Source: Luteococcus sp038433155
GTDB lineage: Bacteria; Actinomycetota; Actinomycetes; Propionibacteriales; Propionibacteriaceae
Assembly (NCBI RefSeq): GCF_038433155.1
Contig: NZ_JBCDMW010000004.1
Coordinates: forward strand, 33,395 to 97,394
Reading direction: 5' to 3'
Length of the DNA stretch: 64,000 nt
The translations under genes were made by a program, and so were the position numbers. Of the stretch, positions 8,985 to 17,922 are shown in pieces. Position 1 is the first letter of the stretch, and the number at the start of each line of letters is the position of its first letter. The notes under the pieces are model-generated. The model did not search any database. It was not told the DNA's origin and saw only the letters and a program-made list of their open reading frames with translations.

Positions 8985-11900
8985 CTAGGCGCTCACCGGG
9001 TTGCCGCCCGGTGGGGATGCCGGCTGGGCGCGGCGCTTCACGTCCCGCAGGATGGCCACGATGTCATCCACCTCCTGTGGCTGGAAGACGTGTTCCGGGC
9101 CCGTGGGTGCGGTATCCGTGAAGGGAGCCTCGAACAGCCGACGCGGCTCCACCAGGCCATTGCTGGTCAATTCGTCGACGATCAGCTGGACGAAGCGCAC
9201 CTGATTGACCGAGTACCGCGTTCCGTCCAGGAAGCGGCTGAAGGCCTCGGTGGCGGCACCGCGGTCCAGGCCCACCAAGGATCGGACGAACAAGCCGAGC
9301 CCGCCAGCGGCTTGACCAGCCGTGTCGACGACGTCGTGGGTTCCACCGGCGTCCAACAACATCTCCTCGAGCGCAGCCAGGTCATCCGTGGTGAGCGGCT
9401 TGTTGCGCAGCAGCCGCTGCATGGAGATGTGGCTCTCATGGGTCCGCAGGTAGGAGCGTGCCTTGGCGCGGAATCGCTCCAGGTCGGTGCCCGGGGTGAT
9501 CCCAGGCAGGTCCACCTCCACCGCGATGCCCAGGGTGTCCTCGAAGTCGGTGAAGACTCGGGTTCGGGGAGTGTTCTCAATCAGGTGCATCAGCCCGCGC
9601 AACCGGGTGCGGGCCAGCTCCAGCATCGACGGGGTGACGTCGGCCCACCAGTCGTCGGAGGCCACCGCCTCGATCAGCACCTGCTGCTCGGCCACCATCG
9701 GGATGTTCGTCTTGCCCAGCAGCATGGTGCACATCTCCTGCACCTGACCGCGGATGCGCTCCGCCAGCACGGCATCGCCCTCCAACTGGGCCACCTGACG
9801 CCGCAGGATCAACAGGTCGAAGCGCTTGGCCTTCTCCGCTGCCTTCTCCACCTCCGCGGTGGTGGGAAGACCAGCCAGGATGATCGCTTCCCGGATGCCA
9901 TCAGGCGTGAGGTTCTCCCAGCGGCTGCGTTCGTTGAACTTCTCCACGGTCTCCCAGTGGGGCCGCACCAGGACATTGTCGAAGGTCATCCCGGCCACGA
10001 ACTCATGCAGCGTGGCGGCGGTGGCTTTCCGTAGGTCCTCCTCCGCAGCCTGGCTGGCCAATGCGCGGATCAGCTCCATCCGTGCCTCGAAGATCCGCTG
10101 CGTCAGGGACTTCTGGGTGGAGCCCTCGCTGCCGGGGAAATCCTGTCCGAAGAACTCCAGGTTTCCGCAGTAGTCGAAGACGTAGAAATCGCGTTTGTCC
10201 TTGCCGGGGCCGAAGAGGTCGGGGCAGAGCCGGGTGCCGCGGCCGATCATCTGCCAGAACTTGGACTTGGAGCGGACCATCTTGAAGAAGACCAGATTGG
10301 CCACTTCGGGAACATCGATCCCGGTGTCCAGCATGTCCACGCTGATTGCGATCTGCGGGTTCTTGGCGGCGTCGCTGAAGTCGTCAATCAGGCTCTGGGC
10401 ATAGGGGTTCGCGTGGGTGATCACCCGGGCGAACTGGCCGGCGTGCTGGGGCCAGCCCAGGTCAAAGCGTTGCTGGATGAAGTCGGCGTGCTGCTGGTTC
10501 TTGGCGAAGATGATGGTCTTGGCCAGCCGGTCATTGCCGGCGACGCGGTAGCCGTCGGCCATCAGCTGCCCGAGCACCTTGTCCACCGTGTCCTCGTTGA
10601 ACAGGAAACGGTTGAGTTCCTCGGCTCCCACCTCGTCGGGAGCGCCGTCCTCTCCCCAGTCCAGGGAATCCCACTGCTCCTTCTCGGCCTCGGTGAGTTC
10701 GTTGTACTTGATTCCGAGGCGGGTGAACTTGGTGCCGACAGCGATCCCCTTGGGCGGAACCAGATAGCCGTCCCGGACAGCCTCGTCCAGGCTGTAGGCG
10801 TCGGTGGGCACCCCGTCCTCCAGGTGGAAGAGCCGATAGGTGTTGTGATCCACCTCGTCCTTGGGGGTGGCCGTGAGCCCCACCAGCAACGAATCGAAGT
10901 AGCGGAAGATGGCGCCGTACTTGTCGTAGACGCTGCGGTGGGCCTCGTCGATCACCACCAGGTCAAAGTGTCCCGGGCCAAAGCGCCGCTCGTCGGCGTC
11001 GTCGGTCTGGTTGATCAGGTTGAGGATGGTCGGATAGGTGGAGCAGTACACCCGGCCCTCGGCGGCGCGCTCCTTGACCAGGTCGACGGTGGTGACATTG
11101 GGTAGGTGGGCGCGGAAGGCCCGGGCCGCCTGACCGACCAGCGCGGTGCGATCGGCCAGGAAGAGCACCCGCTTCACCCAGCCGGCATCCATCAGCTGCT
11201 TGACAAGCGCAATCACGGTGCGGGTCTTGCCGGAACCGGTGGCCATCACCAACAAGGCCTCGCGGTGACGCTGGTCAAAGCTCTGGCCGATCGCCTTGAT
11301 CGCCCGGCTCTGGTAGTAGCGGCCCGCAATCTCTGGGTCGACGGGTTCCAGAGCCAGCTGTTTGCGGCCAGCGCGGCGCTGGATGGTGAGTTCCAGCTGG
11401 TCCTTGGTCAGGAAGCCCTGGATCTCCCGCGGCGGGTAACCGGCCGCGTCATCCCAGAGCCAGGTGCGGATGCCGTTGGTGTAGAAGATCACCGGCCGAC
11501 GCCCGAAGCGTTGTGCCATGCAGTCGGCGTAGAGGGTAGCCTGCTGCTGGCCCTTCAGTTCGCTGGCCTGGGTGCGCTTGGCTTCCACCACGGCCAGGGG
11601 GAGGCCGTCGTCGCCCCAGAGTACGTAGTCGACATAGCCGACGCCGCTGTTGTTGGGCATCCCGTGGACCTCGAATTCGCGGTCCCTGGCCTGGTCAAGA
11701 GGCCACCCGGCTTCGCGCAGTTGCAGGTCAATGAACCGAGCGCGGGTGATGGCCTCGGTGTAGTCATGAGTGTCGGCGACGGCGTGTTGCGTCTTGGCTG
11801 CTGCCAGCTGTTGACGCGTGGCCTCCAGCTCGGCCTCCAGGGAAGCGAGGGCGGAGGCATTGCCCTCCAGCTGTTGGGCAGCCTGCTGATCCTTCAGCTT

Positions 11901-12386
11901 GAATTGACGGACCAGCTGCGCAACCTGGGTGCGCGGAACGGAGGCCTTGCGCCTGGCCACCTCGGGGTCGAAGCGTTGGCCTACTGGAACCTGGTTGGGT
12001 GTGGTGGTGTAGTTCAGCCCGAACCACACCAGCACGTGGAAGAGCTCCTCCAGGCAGGCCTGACCGTCGGCTGGGCGGAGCGTGCGAGTGCCGGGGTGGG
12101 CGGCGTCGTTGCCGTAGCGCCGGATCAGGTTGAGCTTGTCGGTGATGGGTGTGGGCACGATGGTGCGGAAGGGCCCGGCATTCATCTGGGCGGAGAGTTC
12201 AGGGCGGTAGGCCTCCGGCAGCCGGTTCAGGGCGTAGATCTCCTGCACCAGCAGCTCGACGGTGCGCCGGGCGTAGACACAGGTGATCAGGGGATCGGTG
12301 GCCATCGCCTCCTCGGCGCGGGCAGCATTGCCCGCGATGTCGGGCCAATCGCCCCGCAGGAAGTCGAAGTTGCCCACCGTGGCCAT
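8985..12386 (-). CDS. hsdR: Type I restriction enzyme R subunit
   Basis: 1133 residues; ATP-driven DNA translocation and cleavage for the HsdRMS complex. Order: DUF4145-type N-terminal domain (about 1-130), a nuclease core with VDYVLWGDDGLPLAVVEAKR (PD-ExK-like), SF2 helicase with Walker A MATGSGKTRT, VVIDEAHRS, SAT-like LTATP and the motif VI QMIGRGTRLC, then an EcoEI-type C-terminal domain. ATG 12386 (MATVGNFDFL) fits the family N-terminus; a GTG at 12461 in the same frame would add 25 residues overlapping the 35-bp direct repeat and is less likely. It stands about 9.6 kb from hsdM-hsdS-mrr, separated by opposite-strand genes. Confidence 0.94.
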   Translation of the reverse strand: MATVGNFDFLRGDWPDIAGNAARAEEAMATDPLITCVYARRTVELLVQEIYALNRLPEAYRPELSAQMNAGPFRTIVPTPITDKLNLIRRYGNDAAHPGTRTLRPADGQACLEELFHVLVWFGLNYTTTPNQVPVGQRFDPEVARRKASVPRTQVAQLVRQFKLKDQQAAQQLEGNASALASLEAELEATRQQLAAAKTQHAVADTHDYTEAITRARFIDLQLREAGWPLDQARDREFEVHGMPNNSGVGYVDYVLWGDDGLPLAVVEAKRTQASELKGQQQATLYADCMAQRFGRRPVIFYTNGIRTWLWDDAAGYPPREIQGFLTKDQLELTIQRRAGRKQLALEPVDPEIAGRYYQSRAIKAIGQSFDQRHREALLVMATGSGKTRTVIALVKQLMDAGWVKRVLFLADRTALVGQAARAFRAHLPNVTTVDLVKERAAEGRVYCSTYPTILNLINQTDDADERRFGPGHFDLVVIDEAHRSVYDKYGAIFRYFDSLLVGLTATPKDEVDHNTYRLFHLEDGVPTDAYSLDEAVRDGYLVPPKGIAVGTKFTRLGIKYNELTEAEKEQWDSLDWGEDGAPDEVGAEELNRFLFNEDTVDKVLGQLMADGYRVAGNDRLAKTIIFAKNQQHADFIQQRFDLGWPQHAGQFARVITHANPYAQSLIDDFSDAAKNPQIAISVDMLDTGIDVPEVANLVFFKMVRSKSKFWQMIGRGTRLCPDLFGPGKDKRDFYVFDYCGNLEFFGQDFPGSEGSTQKSLTQRIFEARMELIRALASQAAEEDLRKATAATLHEFVAGMTFDNVLVRPHWETVEKFNERSRWENLTPDGIREAIILAGLPTTAEVEKAAEKAKRFDLLILRRQVAQLEGDAVLAERIRGQVQEMCTMLLGKTNIPMVAEQQVLIEAVASDDWWADVTPSMLELARTRLRGLMHLIENTPRTRVFTDFEDTLGIAVEVDLPGITPGTDLERFRAKARSYLRTHESHISMQRLLRNKPLTTDDLAALEEMLLDAGGTHDVVDTAGQAAGGLGLFVRSLVGLDRGAATEAFSRFLDGTRYSVNQVRFVQLIVDELTSNGLVEPRRLFEAPFTDTAPTGPEHVFQPQEVDDIVAILRDVKRRAQPASPPGGNPVSA

Positions 12387-12394
12387 CCTCTTGG

Positions 12395-12429
12395 TCGGAT
12401 GATCGACAGCGTAGCGGGAGTGGTGACAG
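12395..12429. repeat. Direct repeat, left copy (flanks ImmA/IrrE-DUF4411 module)
   Basis: 35 bases matching 14220-14254 at 33 positions; shared core TCGACAGCGTAGCGG. Similarity extends weakly on both sides (TCCTCT just upstream and GCGTC just downstream of each copy, with 2-base gaps). This copy lies immediately upstream of the hsdR start codon. Confidence 0.8.
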
Positions 12430-12430
12430 G

Positions 12431-12546
12431 CGTCTGTCTGGATCTCAGTCGTGTCAGTCACCTGTCCGTCGCGTAGACAGACGGGGGTGACTGAGGCTGG
12501 ACAGCCTCAACAGGCACAATGGTTTACTTGTGTCAAGCAACGTTGC
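12431..12546 (+). promoter_or_regulatory. Divergent hsdR / ImmA-IrrE control region rich in dyads
   Basis: The 12387-12564 gap holds no gene. Seen directly: CGTCTGTCT (12431-12439) with AGACAGACG (12475-12483); CTCAGTC (12444-12450) with GACTGAG (12489-12495); TCAGTCAC (12454-12461) with GTGACTGA (12487-12494); and the palindrome GCAACGTTGC (12537-12546). These overlap, so different pairings compete. They could be operators for the downstream XRE-like protein, which would then control both itself and hsdR. No confident -10/-35 pair was assigned. Confidence 0.4.
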
Positions 12547-12564
12547 CCGGGAGAGGAGGGGGCC

Positions 12565-13719
12565 ATGACTGAAGTTGCCGTCAGCGCACCGGTCCTCACC
12601 TGGGCGCAGCGTCGTAGCGGCCGCGACGATGAGGAAATCCGGCACAAGTTTGCCGAGTGGGACGAGTGGCTCGCGGAGGAGAGCAGCCCCAGCTTCGCCG
12701 AGGTGGAGAAGATCGCTGAGTTCACCCGAGTTCCCCTCGGGTACTTCTTCCTGCCCGAACCCCCCATTGAGGAGCTTCCGATTCCCGACCTCCGGGTCGG
12801 ACGCGGTCAGCGAGTGGCGGCGAGTGCCGATCTATTGGACACCATCTACCTCAACCAGCGCCGTCAGGCCTGGTACGAGGACTATCTGGCGGACCAGCGG
12901 GAGCCCGAACCGCTCGAGTTTGTGGGCAGCGCGGCTCACTGGACGGTTTCCCGGGCGGCACGCGAGATCAGCGCGGCGTTGGACTACTCCGTGGCAGCGC
13001 GCCAGCGGTTCCGGACGATGGACGAAGCGCGCGCACATCTCGTCGCGTCCTTCGAGGGTCTGGGCGGGCTTGTTGTCCTGAACTCCATGGTGGCCAACAA
13101 CACCCAGCGGATGCTGGATCTTGAGGAGTTCCGCGGCTTCACCCTGCATTCTCTGTATGCGCCGTTGGTCTTCGTGAATTCCCACGACACCAAGAACGGT
13201 CAGGTCTTCTCCCTGCTTCATGAGTTCGCGCATGTCTGGCGGGGCGAGTCCGGTGTGAGCCAGGGTGGAGATCCGCTACACAACCGCAGTACCGACACGG
13301 AGCGGTGGTGCGACGCGGTTGCGGCCGAAGTGGCGGTCCCGACGAAGGACCTGGAGCGCAGCTTCAGTGGCAGCGCGGATCTCACCGCAGAGCTCGACCG
13401 GTTGGCTGGTCGGTATCGGTGCTCCACTCTGGTGATCCTGCTCAAGCTCAAGGAGGCAGAGCTCATTCCGACGGGTGGCTTCGCCCAGGTCTACGCGGAG
13501 GAGCTGGACCGGCTGATCCACCTGGCTGGACAGGCGCCGCCAGGCGGTGGCGGTGACTTCTACAACAACCAGCCCTACCGGATTGGCCGCACCCTCAGCC
13601 GAGCCATCGTCCGGGACGCTCGTCGCGGAGGCACCTCCATGACCGAGGCGTTGCGGTTGCTGGCCTTCGGCCGGATTGGGATGTTCGACAGCTATGCCCG
13701 ACGGTTGGAGGAAGGCTGA
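12565..13719 (+). CDS. XRE-like HTH plus ImmA/IrrE metallopeptidase-domain protein
   Basis: 384 residues. The N-terminal part (about 5-70) has the helix-turn-helix layout of short XRE regulators, ending in the usual IPDLRVG connector. A zinc-peptidase signature LLHEFAHVW (HExxH, first His near residue 219) marks the ImmA/IrrE domain, with a downstream Glu-rich helix that could give the third ligand. Such proteins cleave or inactivate repressors, or act as the antitoxin-like partner of PIN-type proteins. ATG 12565 has a GAGGAGG ribosome site; longer in-frame starts lack one. The stop overlaps the next start (TGATG), so the DUF4411 gene is translationally coupled. Flanked by 35-bp direct repeats. 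Confidence 0.88.
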   Translation: MTEVAVSAPVLTWAQRRSGRDDEEIRHKFAEWDEWLAEESSPSFAEVEKIAEFTRVPLGYFFLPEPPIEELPIPDLRVGRGQRVAASADLLDTIYLNQRRQAWYEDYLADQREPEPLEFVGSAAHWTVSRAAREISAALDYSVAARQRFRTMDEARAHLVASFEGLGGLVVLNSMVANNTQRMLDLEEFRGFTLHSLYAPLVFVNSHDTKNGQVFSLLHEFAHVWRGESGVSQGGDPLHNRSTDTERWCDAVAAEVAVPTKDLERSFSGSADLTAELDRLAGRYRCSTLVILLKLKEAELIPTGGFAQVYAEELDRLIHLAGQAPPGGGGDFYNNQPYRIGRTLSRAIVRDARRGGTSMTEALRLLAFGRIGMFDSYARRLEEG

Positions 13720-14219
13720 TGTTCCTCCTGGACTCCAACGTCTTCATCCAAGCGGCCCGGCTCTACTACCACCCGGACATCGCGCCCACCTTCTGGCGTT
13801 GGCTGGCCGAGCAGCACCAGCAGGGTGCGTTGGCTTCCATTGTTGCTGTCCGCAAGGAGTTGGACGATGGGGACAAGAGGCAAGGCCCCGGGCATTTGAA
13901 GACCTGGGCGGCCAGCCTGCCGGCATCCTTCTGGTTGAAGCCGGATGCGTCCACGACGCCTTCGATGACGCAGCTTTCGGCGTGGGTGATGCACCCGGAT
14001 CGCAAGTACACCCAGGCGGCCAAGGACGAGTTCCTCCGCGTGGCCGACTACTACTTGGTTGCCCAGGCCCAGAGCGGGCAGCATCACGTGGTGACCTTCG
14101 AGCTTCCCTCACCCGACTCCAAGAAGCGGGTCCTCATCCCCGATGCCTGCAATGCACTGGGGGTCCCCTTTGCAGAGCCGTTCTCCGTCTATCGAGACCT
14201 GGGGCTGCGCTTCCTCTGA
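13719..14219 (+). CDS. DUF4411-family PIN-like protein (putative toxin/nuclease)
   Basis: 166 residues. It begins FLLDSNVFIQAAR, the first acidic motif of PIN-fold nucleases. A conserved acidic/basic middle (VRKELDDGD) and the C-terminal VTFELPSPDSKKRVLIPDACNALGV segment are characteristic of DUF4411 proteins, which are usually encoded directly after an ImmA/IrrE-domain gene as here. Activity has not been established for the family as far as I know; RNase-type toxicity is inferred from the PIN fold. Its start overlaps the upstream stop by one base. The right-hand 35-bp direct repeat starts at the base after its stop codon. Confidence 0.85.
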   Translation: MFLLDSNVFIQAARLYYHPDIAPTFWRWLAEQHQQGALASIVAVRKELDDGDKRQGPGHLKTWAASLPASFWLKPDASTTPSMTQLSAWVMHPDRKYTQAAKDEFLRVADYYLVAQAQSGQHHVVTFELPSPDSKKRVLIPDACNALGVPFAEPFSVYRDLGLRFL

Positions 14220-14254
14220 TCGGATGGTCGACAGCGTAGCGGCAGTGGTGACAG
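14220..14254. repeat. Direct repeat, right copy
   Basis: Second copy of the 35-base repeat (two mismatches to 12395-12429), beginning directly after the DUF4411 stop and before the amino-sugar operon leader. Confidence 0.8.
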
Positions 14255-14325
14255 ATGCGTCGGAGCCCGTCGAATCCAAACGCCTGACGCCATAGGTACC
14301 CACGAGGAAGAAAGAAGAACAGATA

Positions 14326-14349
14326 TGCCCTTGATGGGCAACCGATTGC
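14326..14349 (+). promoter_or_regulatory. Candidate LacI-type operator before the amino-sugar operon
   Basis: GCAACCGATTGC (14338-14349) is a near-palindrome with the central CG typical of LacI/GalR operators (10 of 12 positions symmetric). It abuts a second dyad TGCCC-N5-GGGCA (14326-14340). Both lie 60-80 bases upstream of the symporter start. The operon ends in its own LacI-family gene, so local repression is a natural reading, but binding is inferred. Confidence 0.45.
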
Positions 14350-14408
14350 ATGCCAGTGTGCCACGAACGGAGCGCAACGGGGCGCCCCTTGGCTGAGGAG
14401 TTTTGATC

Positions 14409-15920
14409 ATGCAGACACTCGACTGGGTCGTGGTGGGCGGGTACTTCTTGCTGATGCTGTGGATCGGTTGGTGGTCCAAGAGCCGCGTCAAGAACGCATC
14501 GGACTTCTTTGTTGCCGACGGGAAGATCCCTTGGTGGCTCGTGGGTATCTCACACCACATGTCCGGCTACTCGGCCGCGGTCTTTGTTGGCTACGCCGCG
14601 CTTGCGTACACCGTGGGATTCGCGGTCTACGTGTGGTGGGCCCTGTCCATCACGGTTGCCTGCATCGTGGGTGGATGGCTCTTCGCTCCCCGCTGGCCCC
14701 GGTTGCGCCAGCGGCTGGGCATCATCTCGCCTTTGGAGTACTTGGCCGTGCGCTTCAATGTCGCCACCGAGCAGCTCTTGGCTTGGAGTGGAGCCCTGCT
14801 GAAAGTCTTTGACGTGGCGGCGAAGTGGACCGCCTCGGCCATCCTGCTCAACGTTTTCGCTGGCATCCCTACCGCCTGGGGGGTTCTTCTGGTTGGCGGT
14901 GTCACCATGGTCTACTCCACGATCGGAGGTATTTGGGCCGACGTGTTGACTGACTTTGGGCAGTTCGTCATCCAGCTGGTGGCCGCAATAGCGCTCGCCG
15001 TGGCGGTCATGATCAAACTGGACGGACTGGTGACCCCCTTCACCATCTGGGAGAAGTTGCCGTCTGGTCATGCCAATCCCTTCGGCGGAAACCTGACACT
15101 GGCCTTCTTCCTCGCCTACGTCGTGATCTCGACGCTTTCTTACAACGGCGGTACGTGGAACCTGGCAATGCGCATGATCTCGGCGGAGAACGGCTCCCAG
15201 GCGCGGCGGTCCATCATGCTGTCTGCCGCGTTGTACGTCGCTTGGCCGCTGGTGCTCTTCTTCCCGATGTGGGCTGCGCCGATCCTGCTGCCTGATCTTG
15301 CCAAGCCTGACCAGAGCTATGCGCTGTTGACGACGACTCTGCTGCCTCAAGGTCTTGTGGGCTTGGTGCTCGCGGGCATGTTCAGCCACACCATGGCGAT
15401 GACCTCATCGGACTCCAATGCGATCGCCTCTGTGGTCGTGCGCGACATCATCCCCCAGTTCCGAAAGGACAGGTCTTTCCTGCCGGAGAAGACGGAGCTC
15501 TTCTTCAGCCGACTCATAACCTTCTTGTTCATCACTGGGTCGATGGTGATTGCCCTCACCGCGGACCAGTTCGGCGGCGTCCTGGGTCTGCTGATCCTGT
15601 GGTTCGGTGCGCTGGTCGGTCCCATTGCCGTGCCGATGCTCCTCGGTCTCCTGCCTGCCTTCCGCCGCTCCGGGTCTTCCGCGGCGCTGCTGTCGACCGC
15701 GGCGGGCCTGATGATGTTCGCCGCAAACCGCTGGCTGTGGACGTCCTGGCTCGCCACTCTGGGCGCCAATGCCCAGGCCTGGACCGTGGCCACGCCGGTG
15801 CTGCTGTCCATCCTCGTCTTCGTCGCGGTCGGCTACATCAAGCCGGAGAACACTCCGCGCAGTGATGCGCTAGTGGACTCCCTCTCGAGCGAGGCTGGCA
15901 CTTTGGAGCGCACCGCATGA
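14409..15920 (+). CDS. Sodium:solute symporter family (SSS) transporter
   Basis: 503 residues with about 13 hydrophobic helices, starting WVVVGGYFLLMLWIGWWSK and containing the SSS-type GISHHMSGYSAAVFVGYAALAY and GGIWADVLTDFGQFVIQL segments. Sodium-driven uptake of an unphosphorylated solute. The downstream genes suggest an N-acetylated amino sugar such as N-acetylmannosamine, N-acetylglucosamine or sialic acid, but substrate cannot be read from sequence. ATG 14409 follows a GAGGAG site with 8-base spacing; the TTG at 14403 is not needed. First gene of an operon in which every junction overlaps (here ATGA with the epimerase gene). Confidence 0.9.
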   Translation: MQTLDWVVVGGYFLLMLWIGWWSKSRVKNASDFFVADGKIPWWLVGISHHMSGYSAAVFVGYAALAYTVGFAVYVWWALSITVACIVGGWLFAPRWPRLRQRLGIISPLEYLAVRFNVATEQLLAWSGALLKVFDVAAKWTASAILLNVFAGIPTAWGVLLVGGVTMVYSTIGGIWADVLTDFGQFVIQLVAAIALAVAVMIKLDGLVTPFTIWEKLPSGHANPFGGNLTLAFFLAYVVISTLSYNGGTWNLAMRMISAENGSQARRSIMLSAALYVAWPLVLFFPMWAAPILLPDLAKPDQSYALLTTTLLPQGLVGLVLAGMFSHTMAMTSSDSNAIASVVVRDIIPQFRKDRSFLPEKTELFFSRLITFLFITGSMVIALTADQFGGVLGLLILWFGALVGPIAVPMLLGLLPAFRRSGSSAALLSTAAGLMMFAANRWLWTSWLATLGANAQAWTVATPVLLSILVFVAVGYIKPENTPRSDALVDSLSSEAGTLERTA

Positions 15921-17170
15921 TTCGCAGCTGGGCCGGCCACCTGTGCCGGGACATCTTGCCATGGTGGGAAATCAACGCGGTCGACGACGTCGGCGGGGGA
16001 GTGCTGACCGGATTCGACAACAGGGGTCAACTCCACACCACTGACCGGTTCACCTGGTCAGAGGGGCGCTGGGCGTGGGTCTGTGCCGAACTTGCTGACG
16101 ACGCGAGCTCCGGTCGGCTGCCACTCGACGCGGACCTGTGGCGCCAGCGGTGCCTGCAGACCTGTGAACGCATCGTGCGGCTCAGTTTGCGTGCTGACGG
16201 GAGGACCCATTTCCGGCTCACCGAGGCCGGTGAACCCGTCTCAGATGCTTCGGGCGAAACCGCTACAAGCGTCTTTGCTGACCTGTTCGCCGTCTTGGGT
16301 CTGGCAGCGGGGATCCGCACTCTTGCGCCGGAAGACCCCAGACAGAGCGAATGGCAGCAAGCGTGCGGCAAGGTCCTCGCCACTGCGTACGCTGCAGTCA
16401 GGAACCGCACTGCGCTGAGTGAGCCCTACCCGGTGCCGGAGGGGTTCAGTGATCTCGCCGGGCCAATGAACCTGTTGCACACCGCCGCAGAAATGCTTCG
16501 CATACCGTTGGGCGAGTCGGTAGCCATGCAAGCGCGTGCTGTGCGCGACTGGGCAGCAGCGCGAATTCATGACACGCACCTGACTTCTGATGGCTGGCGG
16601 GAGTTCGCGCCGCGAGCCGCTTGCGACGAGGACACGCTGCTGGCTCGGCACCGCACCCCGGGCCACCTGCTGGAGTTGCTCTGGATGGCTAAGCACGCTC
16701 AGCAATCTGACCCCACCCTCGTGGTGATTCCGGAGGATCGGATGGTCCCTCTAGCGGAACAGGCAATTCGGATGTCCTGGGACCAGCGGCACGGAGGCCT
16801 CCTGCGCTACACCGACGAGCGCCAGGGAACCGCGCCACAGGGGCGCGCCATGAACTCCCGGTACGAGGAACTGGTGCGCCAGACGTGGGACACCAAGTTG
16901 TGGTGGGTGCACTCCGAGGCCATCTACGCCCTCAACCTGCTTGCACCCCAAGACCCTGGCGGAGGCTTGGCGCCCTGGGCGAGCATGGTGTCCGACTGGA
17001 CGATGGACACCTTTCCCAACGGAGCTGGGCAGGAATGGACCCAGATCCGTACCCGCGACGGGCGCCCCTTCGACGAAGTCGTGGCGCTGCCGGTCAAGGA
17101 TCCCTTTCACATCATCCGAGCACTAGTCCTCACCAACCGGCTCTCAGAACCCACGGAGGAAAGCACATGA
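15917..17170 (+). CDS. AGE-family (N-acylglucosamine 2-epimerase-like) isomerase
   Basis: 417 residues with the (alpha/alpha)6-barrel composition of the AGE/RnBP family: Trp/His-rich motifs such as FTWSEGRWAWVCAEL near the N-terminus, a mid-protein ARHRTPGHLLELLWM containing the conserved GH-LE metal- or substrate-site pattern, and the C-terminal DTKLWWVHSEAIYALNLL with the second catalytic His. Family members interconvert N-acetylglucosamine with N-acetylmannosamine, or act on free hexoses such as mannose or cellobiose. In this operon a role converting the imported sugar to a NagA/NagB substrate is inferred. Overlaps the neighbours on both sides as ATGA. Confidence 0.85.
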   Translation: MIRSWAGHLCRDILPWWEINAVDDVGGGVLTGFDNRGQLHTTDRFTWSEGRWAWVCAELADDASSGRLPLDADLWRQRCLQTCERIVRLSLRADGRTHFRLTEAGEPVSDASGETATSVFADLFAVLGLAAGIRTLAPEDPRQSEWQQACGKVLATAYAAVRNRTALSEPYPVPEGFSDLAGPMNLLHTAAEMLRIPLGESVAMQARAVRDWAAARIHDTHLTSDGWREFAPRAACDEDTLLARHRTPGHLLELLWMAKHAQQSDPTLVVIPEDRMVPLAEQAIRMSWDQRHGGLLRYTDERQGTAPQGRAMNSRYEELVRQTWDTKLWWVHSEAIYALNLLAPQDPGGGLAPWASMVSDWTMDTFPNGAGQEWTQIRTRDGRPFDEVVALPVKDPFHIIRALVLTNRLSEPTEEST

Positions 17171-17922
17171 GCCTGCATGACCTGGTCTTGACCATCCACG
17201 ACGACGCAGAGCAACTCGGAGCCGTTACTGCGGCACATGCCGCTATGGCGATCCGGGATGCCATAGACAAGAAGGGGGAGGCGAGGGTCATGCTCGCCGC
17301 TGCCCCAAGTCAGGAGCCGACGTTGCGCCATTTGGCCCGGGAGTCCTTCGATCGCGACAAGCTTGTCTTGTTCCACATGGATGACTACTTGGGACTGGCC
17401 GCCGACGCTCCCCAGGGGTTCGGCAACTGGTTGGAGACGAACTTCCTCGACCGGCTCGGCAGCGGGCCGGTCTTCCACCGGATCAACCCTGCGCTGCCCC
17501 CCGAGGAGGCAGAGGCGGACTATGCCGCAGTCATGGGGGTCGAGCCCTTCGACCTCACCTTGTGTGGGCTCGGGGTGAACGCGCACCTCGCCTTCAATGA
17601 CCCGCCCGCTGACTTCCATGACAGCAAGTCGGTGCGGGTTGTCCAGCTGGAACGGCGTTCCCGACAACAGCAGGTGGATGAAGGTCACTTCCCGAACCTT
17701 GAGGCCGTTCCTGAGCGGGCCCTGACCGTCACCATCCCCAGGCTGCTCAACGCTGAGGCGGTGGTCTGCAGTGTGCTCGGAAGGGCGAAACGTGAAGCCG
17801 TCGAAAAGACCTTGGCAAGCCCGCCCGACCCCCAGGTGCCGGGAACAGCACTCAAGACCCACCCCCGCGTGGAACTTCACATCGACCGAGAGGCGGCCAC
17901 CGATGCCAAGCTTGGGAGCTGA
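17167..17922 (+). CDS. nagB: Glucosamine-6-phosphate deaminase-like protein (NagB family)
   Basis: 251 residues. Converts glucosamine 6-phosphate to fructose 6-phosphate and ammonia. Family motifs: FHMDDYLGL (the DE/DD substrate-loop acidic pair) and CGLGVNAHLAFNDPP, matching the catalytic GxGxxGHxxFNEP region. The position of the E. coli catalytic Asp141 is Asn here and Glu148 is Asp. Asn at the first position also occurs in some Gram-positive NagB proteins, so activity is plausible but specificity may differ. ATG 17167 overlaps the previous stop; a longer frame running upstream is only a shadow. The 3' end overlaps the next gene by 20 bases. Confidence 0.85.
   Translation: MSLHDLVLTIHDDAEQLGAVTAAHAAMAIRDAIDKKGEARVMLAAAPSQEPTLRHLARESFDRDKLVLFHMDDYLGLAADAPQGFGNWLETNFLDRLGSGPVFHRINPALPPEEAEADYAAVMGVEPFDLTLCGLGVNAHLAFNDPPADFHDSKSVRVVQLERRSRQQQVDEGHFPNLEAVPERALTVTIPRLLNAEAVVCSVLGRAKREAVEKTLASPPDPQVPGTALKTHPRVELHIDREAATDAKLGS

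Noticed and set aside
12387..12461. An N-terminal extension of HsdR from GTG 12461
   Set aside because: It is encoded largely by the 35-bp repeat and interlocked dyads; the family N-terminus begins at MATVGNFDFL, so the shorter start was taken.
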